Positions 1 through 6,867 of a stretch of DNA of 14,401 bases are shown piece by piece. This stretch comes from Campylobacteraceae bacterium (GTDB lineage Bacteria; Campylobacterota; Campylobacteria; Campylobacterales; Sulfurospirillaceae). Location: assembly GCA_027013265.1 (NCBI GenBank), contig JALUXQ010000026.1:1-14401 (forward strand). The letters run 5' to 3'. Position numbers and translations under genes: made by a program. Position 1 is the stretch's first letter; each line of letters opens with the position of its first letter. The notes beneath the pieces were generated by a model. The model did no database searches. It had not been told where the DNA came from and saw only the letters and a program-made list of their open reading frames with translations.

Positions 1-399
1 GACGACAGTATCACTTGCGTTAAGATATGGCACCGTTATATCAGCTTTACCTTTTTCTTTTAACACCCTCTCAAGCATATCATCACAAACAAAAACTCTA
101 GCAACATCACTTACTAAGACATGTGGAGTATCTACCTTTAAAAGGGCATTCTTTAGTGATTCTTGTCTACTTTTTCCACCCTCTACAAATACAAAATCAC
201 TTCTGTATTTTTTCATATACTCTATCTCATCTTTGTGGGCAGTTACAATTATTTTAGCAAATTTTCTATTTTTTGTGATATTTTGTGTTGAATATAACCA
301 AAGTGGAGTATCTCCAAACCTTAGCCACTGTTTTTTAATATCATGCTTAAATCTCGTAGAATTTCCAGCTCCTAGCATAATAAGAGACAAATCAGGCAA
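1..399 (-). CDS. ispD: 2-C-methyl-D-erythritol 4-phosphate cytidylyltransferase, N-terminal part (IspD, probably bifunctional IspDF); cut by window start
   Basis: IspD joins CTP and methylerythritol phosphate in the cytosolic non-mevalonate isoprenoid pathway. The first 133 codons are visible. I chose the TTG at 397-399 because an AAAGGA-like ribosome site lies just upstream and the product then begins (M)PDLSLIMLGAGNSTRFK, with the nucleotide-binding glycine-rich loop near residues 8-17. Further IspD landmarks are KQW near residue 24, EGGKSRQESL near residues 71-80, and VLVSDVARVFV near residues 90-100, at the place where many IspDs read VHDAARP. The next possible start, ATG at 376-378, would cut into the glycine loop. 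In Campylobacterota IspD is usually fused to IspF. The fusion would lie beyond the left edge, so I infer it and cannot see it. The gene is divergent from mrp across a 143-base gap. Confidence 0.9.
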   Translation of the reverse strand, partial: MPDLSLIMLGAGNSTRFKHDIKKQWLRFGDTPLWLYSTQNITKNRKFAKIIVTAHKDEIEYMKKYRSDFVFVEGGKSRQESLKNALLKVDTPHVLVSDVARVFVCDDMLERVLKEKGKADITVPYLNASDTVV

Positions 400-430
400 T
401 TTTTGTCCTTTTTCTTTAAAGTGTTACGAT

Positions 431-436
431 ATTATA
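431..436 (-). promoter_or_regulatory. Putative -10 element for ispD
   Basis: Read on the minus strand this is TATAAT, preceded by GTG. It lies 31 bases upstream of the TTG start, so transcription would begin about 20 bases before the start codon. No convincing -35 is seen, which is usual for Campylobacterota sigma-70 promoters. Confidence 0.45.
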
Positions 437-468
437 CACTACCAAAGCTTTTTTTTATCTTTTTTGTG

Positions 469-474
469 TTAAAT
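469..474 (+). promoter_or_regulatory. Possible -10 element for mrp
   Basis: TTAAAT follows a T-rich run (about 449-466), the upstream T-rich context common in this phylum. Transcription starting near 481-483 would place the palindrome at 494-517 inside the 5' leader. The hexamer is weak and the assignment is tentative. Confidence 0.25.
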
Positions 475-493
475 TCCGCCTACAAGATAATAA

Positions 494-517
494 CTGACCT
501 TAGCATCCTAAGGTCAG
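494..517. repeat. Perfect 10-bp inverted repeat in the mrp leader
   Basis: The arms CTGACCTTAG (494-503) and CTAAGGTCAG (508-517) are exact reverse complements separated by CATC. No T-run follows on either strand, so it does not look like an intrinsic terminator. It ends nine bases before the AAAGGAG ribosome site (526-532) of mrp. It could be a dimeric repressor operator or an mRNA stem-loop that modulates mrp translation or stability. The structure is certain; the role is inferred. Confidence 0.6.
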
Positions 518-542
518 ATAACAACAAAGGAGTTTAGAGTTT

Positions 543-1679
543 ATGATAGATAAAAATAGTGCAAATGAAAAACTAAAAGAGGTTATATATCCTGGGTTTG
601 AAAAGGATATTGTATCTTTTGGTTTTGTCAAAGTTATTGATGTAAAAGATGACAATGTATATGTCGAGTTAGATATCGTTTCATCAAGCGAAGATGTGGC
701 AAATGAGTTAAAATCAAATGTTACTTCAAAACTAACAGAAATTGGAGCAAAACGAGTAGATGTGGCTATAAAGCAACCAAAAGCACCTACTCAAAAAAGT
801 AACTCACAAAGCGGTAAAAATATCGCTCCCCAAGTCAAGAACTTTGTTATGGTAAGTAGTGGTAAAGGCGGAGTTGGAAAAACTACAACAACAGTAAATC
901 TTGCTATATCACTTGCAAGTCAAGGTAAAAAAGTTGGATTGCTAGATGCAGATATTTATGGTCCAAATGTCCCAAGAATGATGGGGATAGTTGGTAAAAA
1001 CCCAGAAGTAGTAGGAAATAAACTACAGCCGATGCAAGCTCATGGAGTAGATGTCGTGAGCATGGGAAGCTTGATGGAAAATGGACAGTCTCTTATATGG
1101 AGAGGTGCTATGATCATGAAAGCCATAGAACAACTGCTTCGTGATGTTCTTTGGAGTGATTTGGATGTGTTGTTCATCGATATGCCACCAGGAACTGGTG
1201 ACGCTCAGCTAACTTTAGCTCAAAGTGTTCCTGTGACAACTGGGATTTGCGTCACAACTCCTCAACAAGTAGCACTTGATGATACAGAGAGAAGTTTGGA
1301 TATGTTTAAGAAGCTTCACATTCCAATAGCTGGAATCATGGAAAACATGAGTGGTTTTATCTGTCCCGAGACAAATAAAGAGTATGATATATTTGGAAAG
1401 GGAACAACTGAGCCGCTTGCTAAAAAATTTGACACTAAAATACTAGGCGAGATACCGATAGAGCCTTCTATAAGAGAGGGCGGAGATGCTGGAAAACCAG
1501 TTAGTTTTTTTGCCCCATCAAGCGAAAGTGCCAAGAGATACCAAGAAGCAGCTAGCAAGTTGTGGGAAGATATAGTTAAAATCAACGAAGAGGGTGGGGT
1601 TGATAATGAAGCAATTCAGCCGACTATTGGAGTAAATGGCGGAGCTAGCGCATGTTCGACTAGCAGTTGTGGTTCTTAA
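543..1679 (+). CDS. mrp: Mrp/ApbC/NBP35-family Fe-S cluster carrier P-loop ATPase
   Basis: This cytosolic protein would hold and pass on [4Fe-4S] clusters in an ATP-dependent way. Residues 1-80 form the DUF59/MIP18-like N-terminal domain, and a polar linker (about 80-97) leads to the ATPase. Visible motifs are the deviant Walker A SGKGGVGKT (106-114), switch I LDADIYGPNVP (134-144) and Walker B region FIDMPPGTGD (211-220). The usual CPxC cluster-binding motif near MENMSGFICPET has only one Cys (C274). A second Cys pair, C371 and C376 in ACSTSSC, lies at the extreme C-terminus. The length, 378 residues, is normal for the DUF59-containing form. The ATG has an AAAGGAG ribosome site at 526-532, with ten bases between site and start. 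A perfect palindrome precedes it. The gene is monocistronic and convergent with the sensor gene. Confidence 0.93.
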   Translation: MIDKNSANEKLKEVIYPGFEKDIVSFGFVKVIDVKDDNVYVELDIVSSSEDVANELKSNVTSKLTEIGAKRVDVAIKQPKAPTQKSNSQSGKNIAPQVKNFVMVSSGKGGVGKTTTTVNLAISLASQGKKVGLLDADIYGPNVPRMMGIVGKNPEVVGNKLQPMQAHGVDVVSMGSLMENGQSLIWRGAMIMKAIEQLLRDVLWSDLDVLFIDMPPGTGDAQLTLAQSVPVTTGICVTTPQQVALDDTERSLDMFKKLHIPIAGIMENMSGFICPETNKEYDIFGKGTTEPLAKKFDTKILGEIPIEPSIREGGDAGKPVSFFAPSSESAKRYQEAASKLWEDIVKINEEGGVDNEAIQPTIGVNGGASACSTSSCGS

Positions 1680-1721
1680 TAAGCTCTAAGTTTAGAGAAT
1701 ACGAAAAAATTAAGAATTTAA

Positions 1722-1754
1722 ACACAGAGGTAGAGTTTCTCTCTGCCTCTGTGT
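1722..1754. terminator. Hairpin 1 between mrp and the sensor gene (possible terminator, mainly minus strand)
   Basis: ACACAGAGGTAGAG (1722-1735) pairs with CTCTGCCTCTGTGT (1741-1754): 14 pairs including one G-T wobble, loop TTTCT. On the minus strand the stem is followed by a broken T-rich tract (complement of about 1704-1721), so it may end transcripts of the sensor gene. On the plus strand no T-run follows. The mrp stop codon is at 1677-1679. Confidence 0.5.
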
Positions 1755-1759
1755 GATAA

Positions 1760-1835
1760 ATTATTACTCTACCGACTAAATACATCAAAAGTTGATGTAT
1801 TTAGTCGGTAGAGTAATAATCTGTTTGTTTTTTAA
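1760..1835 (+). terminator. Hairpin 2: perfect 29-bp stem with T-rich tail, likely mrp terminator
   Basis: Bases 1760-1788 pair perfectly with 1792-1820, leaving the 3-base loop AAG. The plus strand continues CTGTTTGTTTTTT, so it can act as an intrinsic terminator for mrp. That T-tract reaches the stop codon of the convergent sensor gene (1832-1834). The stem is much longer than the 8-14 pairs usual for terminators and includes the AT-rich outer part as well as the core. Confidence 0.7.
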
Positions 1836-4800
1836 ATTTTAAATCCGACTATGGTAATATCATCATTCGTATCTTCATAGCCTTGGTAATCATTAAGGAT
1901 ATTTAAGAACATTTCTTGTTGATCTGCCATGGATTCATTGCGATATTTATTGATAATATCCTTAAACCTTCTTTTGCTAAATGGAAAGCCTTTTTCTCCA
2001 CCATTTTGGTCAAAATACCCATCAGTTGAAAGGTAAAATTGCATCCCTTTTTGTACTGTTATTTTGTGCTCTTGAAATTCAAAAAGAACATTGGATGTTT
2101 TGTAACCAACAGAGTGACGAGAGCCTTTTATAGTTTTTAATTCTGTATTATCTAGATAGAAAAGTGGAGTTTCAGCTCCAGAATACTTTATAATTTTTTC
2201 TTTTTTATTGTAATATATTATGCCTCCATCAAATCCTGCATTTGATATACTGTCTCTGTCTTCCTGCTTTAGTAACTGTTTCATCTTTCTATTGAAATAA
2301 CTAAGTATCCATGCAGGACTTACATCTATTTTGGCATCACTGTTTATTTTAGCAACTACCTGTCTTTCAATTGCTTTTACTAGCATTGTAACAAAAGCTC
2401 CTGGCACACCATGTCCTGTACAGTCTATAACCATTAGTAAGCACTCATTTTTATCTCTTAGTTCTTCAAAAAGATAAATATCTCCACCAACTATATCTTT
2501 AGGGTGCCATATTGCAAAGTAGTCACTGTAGTAGTGTTTGAAAAGTTGATTGTCAGGAATGAGAGCACCTTGGATAAATGAGGCATATTTTATACTATCT
2601 TGAGTATGTCTATGCATCTGCTCTATCTTCTTTTTGGCATTTTCTATTTCGGTGATATTGGTAAACACTGCTGATTTCAGATTGTTTTCTCCAGGCAATT
2701 TTGTTGCAGTTGCAGAGAAAATATAGTCTATACCGCCCCTTTGAATCATTACTTTATGTGTCTGATTTTGGTGGGAAATTATATAATCTATCCACATCTC
2801 ATCATCTACTTTAGTTTGTAGATAGATATTTGGATACTTAGTATCAAATGTTTCACAAATACACTTTGAGTTATATTTTTTAGCAAATTCCTCTTTAGAA
2901 GTGACAGCAAAAAAATCTAAAAATGTTTTGTTTACACTTTTCAAAGTGGCACCATCTGTTGTTATTATGATTTGCTCCTGAGAATCAAGCAGTGTTTGTG
3001 TAAATTGTTTCTCTTTTGCAAGTTCTTGCGTTCTATTCTCTACTAAATCTTCAAGGTGATTTTTATATCTTTCTATCTCTATCTTCGCTTGTTGAGCATC
3101 TTCTGCCAAGTTCATTGAAGCGATATTGGCCTTTTTCATCTCAAGTTGTTGCTCTTGATAGTTAAACTTTTCATTTGAAAGTGTTACGATAATTTCTGTA
3201 ATCTCTTTCAAAAACCCAAGTATGTGGGGGAGTTTGTCCTCACTTAAAACAACAACATCTTTGATAGCTCGAACATAATCACTCGTGTTGTATTTAAAAA
3301 TTTTGGCTTGATTTGTAAAAAAGTCTATATCGGGGTCGTGTATAAGGAATTGTCCAATAAAAAAGTTGGCAACATGCTTACCTTTGATAATAATCGGTGA
3401 AGCACAATCGATAAGACCATTTTTGCATTTATAAACAGAAAAATTTTCTCCATCTTCTAATTTATGTGATATATCCGTATCACTCTCTATGCACCGCTTA
3501 CAACTTTCACTATTTGCTCTATGAAAGTCTGTGCAAGCAACAGACCATTTTGATTGCACCAAAATATTGCCCTCTGTATCAATGATTGCAAGAGGCACAT
3601 GCATAAAACTGTAAAACTCTTCCATAAGCAACTGAAGCTTTGGAATATCCAAAAGGTCTTTTATGTCAATCTTCTTATTTGAATCTGTTTCAAGATTTGT
3701 TGATAGATTTTCCTCTAGTGTATCAACAATTGGATATGGTTTTTGTATGCCTAGTTTGTTTGCATACTCATTTATCTCGTTTTTTAGCTCCACCATTCTA
3801 TTTTCTCTACCGCTTAAAAGTCTATTTGAGCGTTCTGTAATTTGAAGTTGTTTTGTTTGTTGCGTAGTTAGCTCTTTAAGCTCCATATTTTTTAGCTCTA
3901 GTGTTTTACGGTTTCTATTGGCAAACCATACAAGAAAAAGCATAAGTAAAATCACAAAGCCTATAATAGAAAAAATACTAAGGTAGATTGTCTGTTTTAG
4001 TTTATCAAAAGAGCTCATAGCCTCTTTCACATCTATTTCGGTAATGATACCAAAATGGAGATTCTTATCCCATAACCACGCTCCAAATACATCGATACCT
4101 CTATAATCTTTATAGCTACTTATGCTATACCCAGAGTGTTTTTTAAGAACACTTGCTGCTGCTAGTGTTGGCTTGGATTTGTACATAATTTTGATATTTA
4201 AAAATGAGTGTTGATTTTTCTTTATCAGGCCGATTTTCCTCAGCTCATCATCAAATCGGCTATTAGATATAAGTTGTGCTCGTTTGTTGATTATATATGT
4301 TTCGCCTGTTTTTCCCATTCGTTCAACATTTAAAATTCTGATCATACTGGCGGGTGTTATACCAGTTGCATATACTGCTATAATTTGATCTGTTTCTTTA
4401 TCGTAAATTGGTGTTAAAAAGTAGAGTTTTGTAAATAGCCCATATTTGTCTTGTTTGTCTATTTTAGGGTGGATAAAAGCATAGTTACCATCAAAGGCAT
4501 ATTGTATCTCTTTGGTTACAAAAGGTAGTGCGATTTTCGTTCCTATCAACTCTTTTGTAGATGATCCCAATATCGTATCGTCTTTCGAGACTATAAAGTA
4601 AGAGTCCCTATCTTTAAATGTCTTTTTTGTGCTTTTATAATACTGCTCTATATTTTGTTGATTTTCTTTTAAAAATTTTATACTATTTTTATGTGTAGTT
4701 AATAATTTTATATTGTATAAATATGGAGAATTATGGACAATATATTCTATAGAATCCTTTTTGTTGTAGTACCACTCTTGAAGGGCTACTTGGGTAGAGT

Positions 4801-6712
4801 TTAGTATTGTAACAAGAGCATCTCTTAGCTCTTTTTTCTTGACTCTTTCCAAGTTTGTTACAGATATCACCATGATAAATATTGTCACAATTGAAAATAT
4901 TATACCAAAAATAAATATAGGTACACCAATATTTATATCTTCTCTTCTATTTAGATATTTAAATATAAATACTGTGATTATTAGGAAAATGATAGTTACA
5001 AATATCATCTCTTTTATAGGAAATAAATCAGAGATTGAGATATCTTTAGACAGAGATGTTGTATCAATTTTTGAGGAATTTGTCTGTTGTGTCCATTTGT
5101 TGTATACTCTATTTCTCTCTTCGTTGCTTATAGTATCTATCACTTTGTCTATCACAGAAAGTGCAACTTTTGGATAGCCTTTTCTAAAAGCCATTCTTAA
5201 ATCAAAATTGTAGTGTGTTTTAAATGATATTTTTAAATTTTTAAATTTTACATTATTTAAATAATACTCTGCTGTTGCCATATTTATTATAAGTACATCT
5301 ATCTTGCCATCTACGAGACCTCTTAGCCCATCTATTACATTGTTAACGCTTACGAGTGGTATATTTGGCTTATCTCTTTTTAATAAAGATTCGATAGCAT
5401 AGCCACCTATAACAGCTACTTTTTTATCTTTTAAATCTGCAAAACCTTTCTTATAGTTACTACTTTTCTTGCTGACAAACACATTTGGTATAGTAAAAAT
5501 AACATTTTTTGTAAAATTTGCATACTGCTCCCTATCTTTTGTTCGTGCCATAGCACTCATCATATCTACAGATCCATTTTTAATTTTACCTAGTGCTTCG
5601 TTCCAAGTGTTGGATGGAGATGCTACAAAGCGAATGCCACCTGTTTTTCCAATAATTTTTATGATATCTGCAACTATGCCAACATGCTGAGATATACCAT
5701 TTTTCCACTCAAATGGCTTCCAACTGGGATCATATGCGTATTTTATTAAAGGTTTTGTAGCTAGCCACTCTTGCTCTTTTTGTGAGAAATTTATAGCTGA
5801 ACTTTTATCCAATTTTTGAATAAGTTTCTTGATATCATCGATAACCCTATATTCAACTTTTTGAATCAAGTTTATCTTTTTTGTGATACTTTCAAACCAT
5901 TTTTCTGGATTAACATTAACATCTTTACCTTGGAGTTTTTTAAGAGCTAATTTTTCATAGTATTGGACTTTTTTTGTGTTTTTTGCACTAAGCAGTTTGT
6001 GATATAATTGCCTTGTCTGTTCATTGGTATTTCTTAAAAAAGTTTTAAGGTAAATTTTCTCTTGTGTGTCAGCAGTTAAAAAATACTCAAATATCTCTTT
6101 GGAAAACTTTTTTTGTGAAAATAGACCGCTAAGGGCTGCTCTTTTTTGCCCTATACTCTCCTTGTATAACAAGAGGGTAGAGTAGTTATATAGCTTATTG
6201 ATTAGTTCTTTGTTTTTGAAATGATCAGATATGTCAGAGATATTTAAAAGAAGTACTCCGATAATTTGTGTATATTTGGAGTAAGTTTTAGCAAAATTAA
6301 TATTTAAGTTGGCTACATTTTTTCGTAAAGTAAAGAGATTGCCAAAAAGATCATTTAAGCTCTTTTGTCTGCTTTTGCTATAGTATTCTTGTAATAATTT
6401 GGAGTTTAAATTTAAATAAGAGAGTAGTTTTTGTTTTGAAGTATCACTAGCAAGTTTAGTATCTTTAAGTCTAGATTGAAATTCTACTCCATTTGAACTG
6501 ATAAATCCTGTTGAAGCCCCTCGTTCTTTTTGCAAAGAATGAATAGTGTTGCTCATAAGTTCAATCAGCGTAACTGTCATTTCCCTTTGCATTGTTTGAC
6601 GAGAAACAATATTTGAGTGTTTATTGGAAAAATTAGATTTTTGTAGTTCTCCTTGTGCAAAAACCACAAAAGGGAGCATAAAAATAAATAGATATCTTGT
6701 TAATATGTTCAT
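1832..6712 (-). CDS. Giant multi-sensor SpoIIE/PP2C-type phosphatase (NIT, SBP_bac_3, dCache, PocR, PAS)
   Basis: This is a 1626-residue membrane sensor. In order: signal peptide 1-19; NIT-type helical domain about 45-285 (ERGAS at 63-67, R191 in KRAALSGLF); SBP_bac_3 Venus-flytrap domain about 318-545 (YDPSWKPFEW 327-336, R394, N477); membrane helices about 568-588 and 594-619; periplasmic double Cache about 630-895; membrane helix about 908-931; coiled coil 934-990; PocR domain about 1020-1180 with C1060, C1071, C1074, C1096, C1103; coiled coil 1185-1245; PAS about 1238-1360; SpoIIE/PP2C phosphatase about 1385-1626. Metal-binding acids of PP2C are present: D1411 in GGDIY, D1430 in DCTGHGVPGAF, D1564 in STDGYFD, D1617/D1618 in NDDITIVGF. 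The ATG has a GAGG ribosome site about seven bases upstream. The likely output is dephosphorylation of a Ser/Thr-phosphorylated regulator, typically a STAS protein, but none is encoded nearby. The ligands are unknown; nitrate for NIT is only a family-based guess. Confidence 0.93.
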   Translation of the reverse strand: MNILTRYLFIFMLPFVVFAQGELQKSNFSNKHSNIVSRQTMQREMTVTLIELMSNTIHSLQKERGASTGFISSNGVEFQSRLKDTKLASDTSKQKLLSYLNLNSKLLQEYYSKSRQKSLNDLFGNLFTLRKNVANLNINFAKTYSKYTQIIGVLLLNISDISDHFKNKELINKLYNYSTLLLYKESIGQKRAALSGLFSQKKFSKEIFEYFLTADTQEKIYLKTFLRNTNEQTRQLYHKLLSAKNTKKVQYYEKLALKKLQGKDVNVNPEKWFESITKKINLIQKVEYRVIDDIKKLIQKLDKSSAINFSQKEQEWLATKPLIKYAYDPSWKPFEWKNGISQHVGIVADIIKIIGKTGGIRFVASPSNTWNEALGKIKNGSVDMMSAMARTKDREQYANFTKNVIFTIPNVFVSKKSSNYKKGFADLKDKKVAVIGGYAIESLLKRDKPNIPLVSVNNVIDGLRGLVDGKIDVLIINMATAEYYLNNVKFKNLKISFKTHYNFDLRMAFRKGYPKVALSVIDKVIDTISNEERNRVYNKWTQQTNSSKIDTTSLSKDISISDLFPIKEMIFVTIIFLIITVFIFKYLNRREDINIGVPIFIFGIIFSIVTIFIMVISVTNLERVKKKELRDALVTILNSTQVALQEWYYNKKDSIEYIVHNSPYLYNIKLLTTHKNSIKFLKENQQNIEQYYKSTKKTFKDRDSYFIVSKDDTILGSSTKELIGTKIALPFVTKEIQYAFDGNYAFIHPKIDKQDKYGLFTKLYFLTPIYDKETDQIIAVYATGITPASMIRILNVERMGKTGETYIINKRAQLISNSRFDDELRKIGLIKKNQHSFLNIKIMYKSKPTLAAASVLKKHSGYSISSYKDYRGIDVFGAWLWDKNLHFGIITEIDVKEAMSSFDKLKQTIYLSIFSIIGFVILLMLFLVWFANRNRKTLELKNMELKELTTQQTKQLQITERSNRLLSGRENRMVELKNEINEYANKLGIQKPYPIVDTLEENLSTNLETDSNKKIDIKDLLDIPKLQLLMEEFYSFMHVPLAIIDTEGNILVQSKWSVACTDFHRANSESCKRCIESDTDISHKLEDGENFSVYKCKNGLIDCASPIIIKGKHVANFFIGQFLIHDPDIDFFTNQAKIFKYNTSDYVRAIKDVVVLSEDKLPHILGFLKEITEIIVTLSNEKFNYQEQQLEMKKANIASMNLAEDAQQAKIEIERYKNHLEDLVENRTQELAKEKQFTQTLLDSQEQIIITTDGATLKSVNKTFLDFFAVTSKEEFAKKYNSKCICETFDTKYPNIYLQTKVDDEMWIDYIISHQNQTHKVMIQRGGIDYIFSATATKLPGENNLKSAVFTNITEIENAKKKIEQMHRHTQDSIKYASFIQGALIPDNQLFKHYYSDYFAIWHPKDIVGGDIYLFEELRDKNECLLMVIDCTGHGVPGAFVTMLVKAIERQVVAKINSDAKIDVSPAWILSYFNRKMKQLLKQEDRDSISNAGFDGGIIYYNKKEKIIKYSGAETPLFYLDNTELKTIKGSRHSVGYKTSNVLFEFQEHKITVQKGMQFYLSTDGYFDQNGGEKGFPFSKRRFKDIINKYRNESMADQQEMFLNILNDYQGYEDTNDDITIVGFKI

Positions 6713-6746
6713 TATAAACCTCTATAATTGACCTCAGTACCCTTAG

Positions 6747-6752
6747 ATTATA
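6747..6752 (-). promoter_or_regulatory. Extended -10 promoter for the sensor gene
   Basis: On the minus strand the sequence is TGATATAAT, a TGnTATAAT extended -10, lying 34 bases upstream of the ATG of the sensor gene. The transcript would begin about 27 bases before the start codon and include the GAGG ribosome site. No -35 is needed or clearly seen. Confidence 0.55.
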
Positions 6753-6779
6753 TCAGTTGTATTATCAAAAACTTATTAA

Positions 6780-6805
6780 TTGACAGAAAATAGGCTATAT
6801 GTCAA
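6780..6805. promoter_or_regulatory. Short inverted repeat in the sensor/dapD divergent region
   Basis: TTGACA (6780-6785) and TGTCAA (6800-6805) are exact reverse complements with a 14-base spacer, roughly two helical turns centre to centre. They lie upstream of both divergent promoters. This could be an operator, but arms of six bases may arise by chance. Neither copy sits 16-18 bases from the -10 candidates, so they do not serve as -35 boxes. Confidence 0.2.
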
Positions 6806-6810
6806 ATTAG

Positions 6811-6838
6811 TATAATTTTAGTATGATTTTGATAAAAT
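6811..6838 (+). promoter_or_regulatory. Promoter region of dapD with two -10 candidates
   Basis: TATAAT occurs at 6811-6816, and TTTTGATAAAAT at 6827-6838 contains a TGnTAAAAT-type extended -10. The second would give a leader of about 22 bases. The same 12-mer occurs before the gene at 9901. Which one is used cannot be decided from the sequence. Confidence 0.4.
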
Positions 6839-6867
6839 GTCTAAAATTTTAAAGAGGAATATGTATT

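Noticed and set aside
233..472. 79-residue plus-strand open frame over the start of ispD
   Set aside because: It is antisense to the well-supported ispD reading frame, has no ribosome site and shows no family resemblance.
4839..5177. 112-residue plus-strand open frame inside the sensor gene
   Set aside because: It is the antisense of the membrane-helix and flytrap coding region; its hydrophobic Ile/Thr-rich text is explained by the complementary strand.
6729..6746. TGACCTCAG and CCTTAG downstream of the sensor -10, similar to the mrp-leader palindrome arms
   Set aside because: An 8-of-9 match over the intergenic DNA searched on both strands has a chance expectation that is not small, and the two parts here do not form a palindrome.
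6861..6863. ATG upstream of dapD as an alternative start
   Set aside because: It is seven bases from the chosen ATG and so out of frame with dapD.
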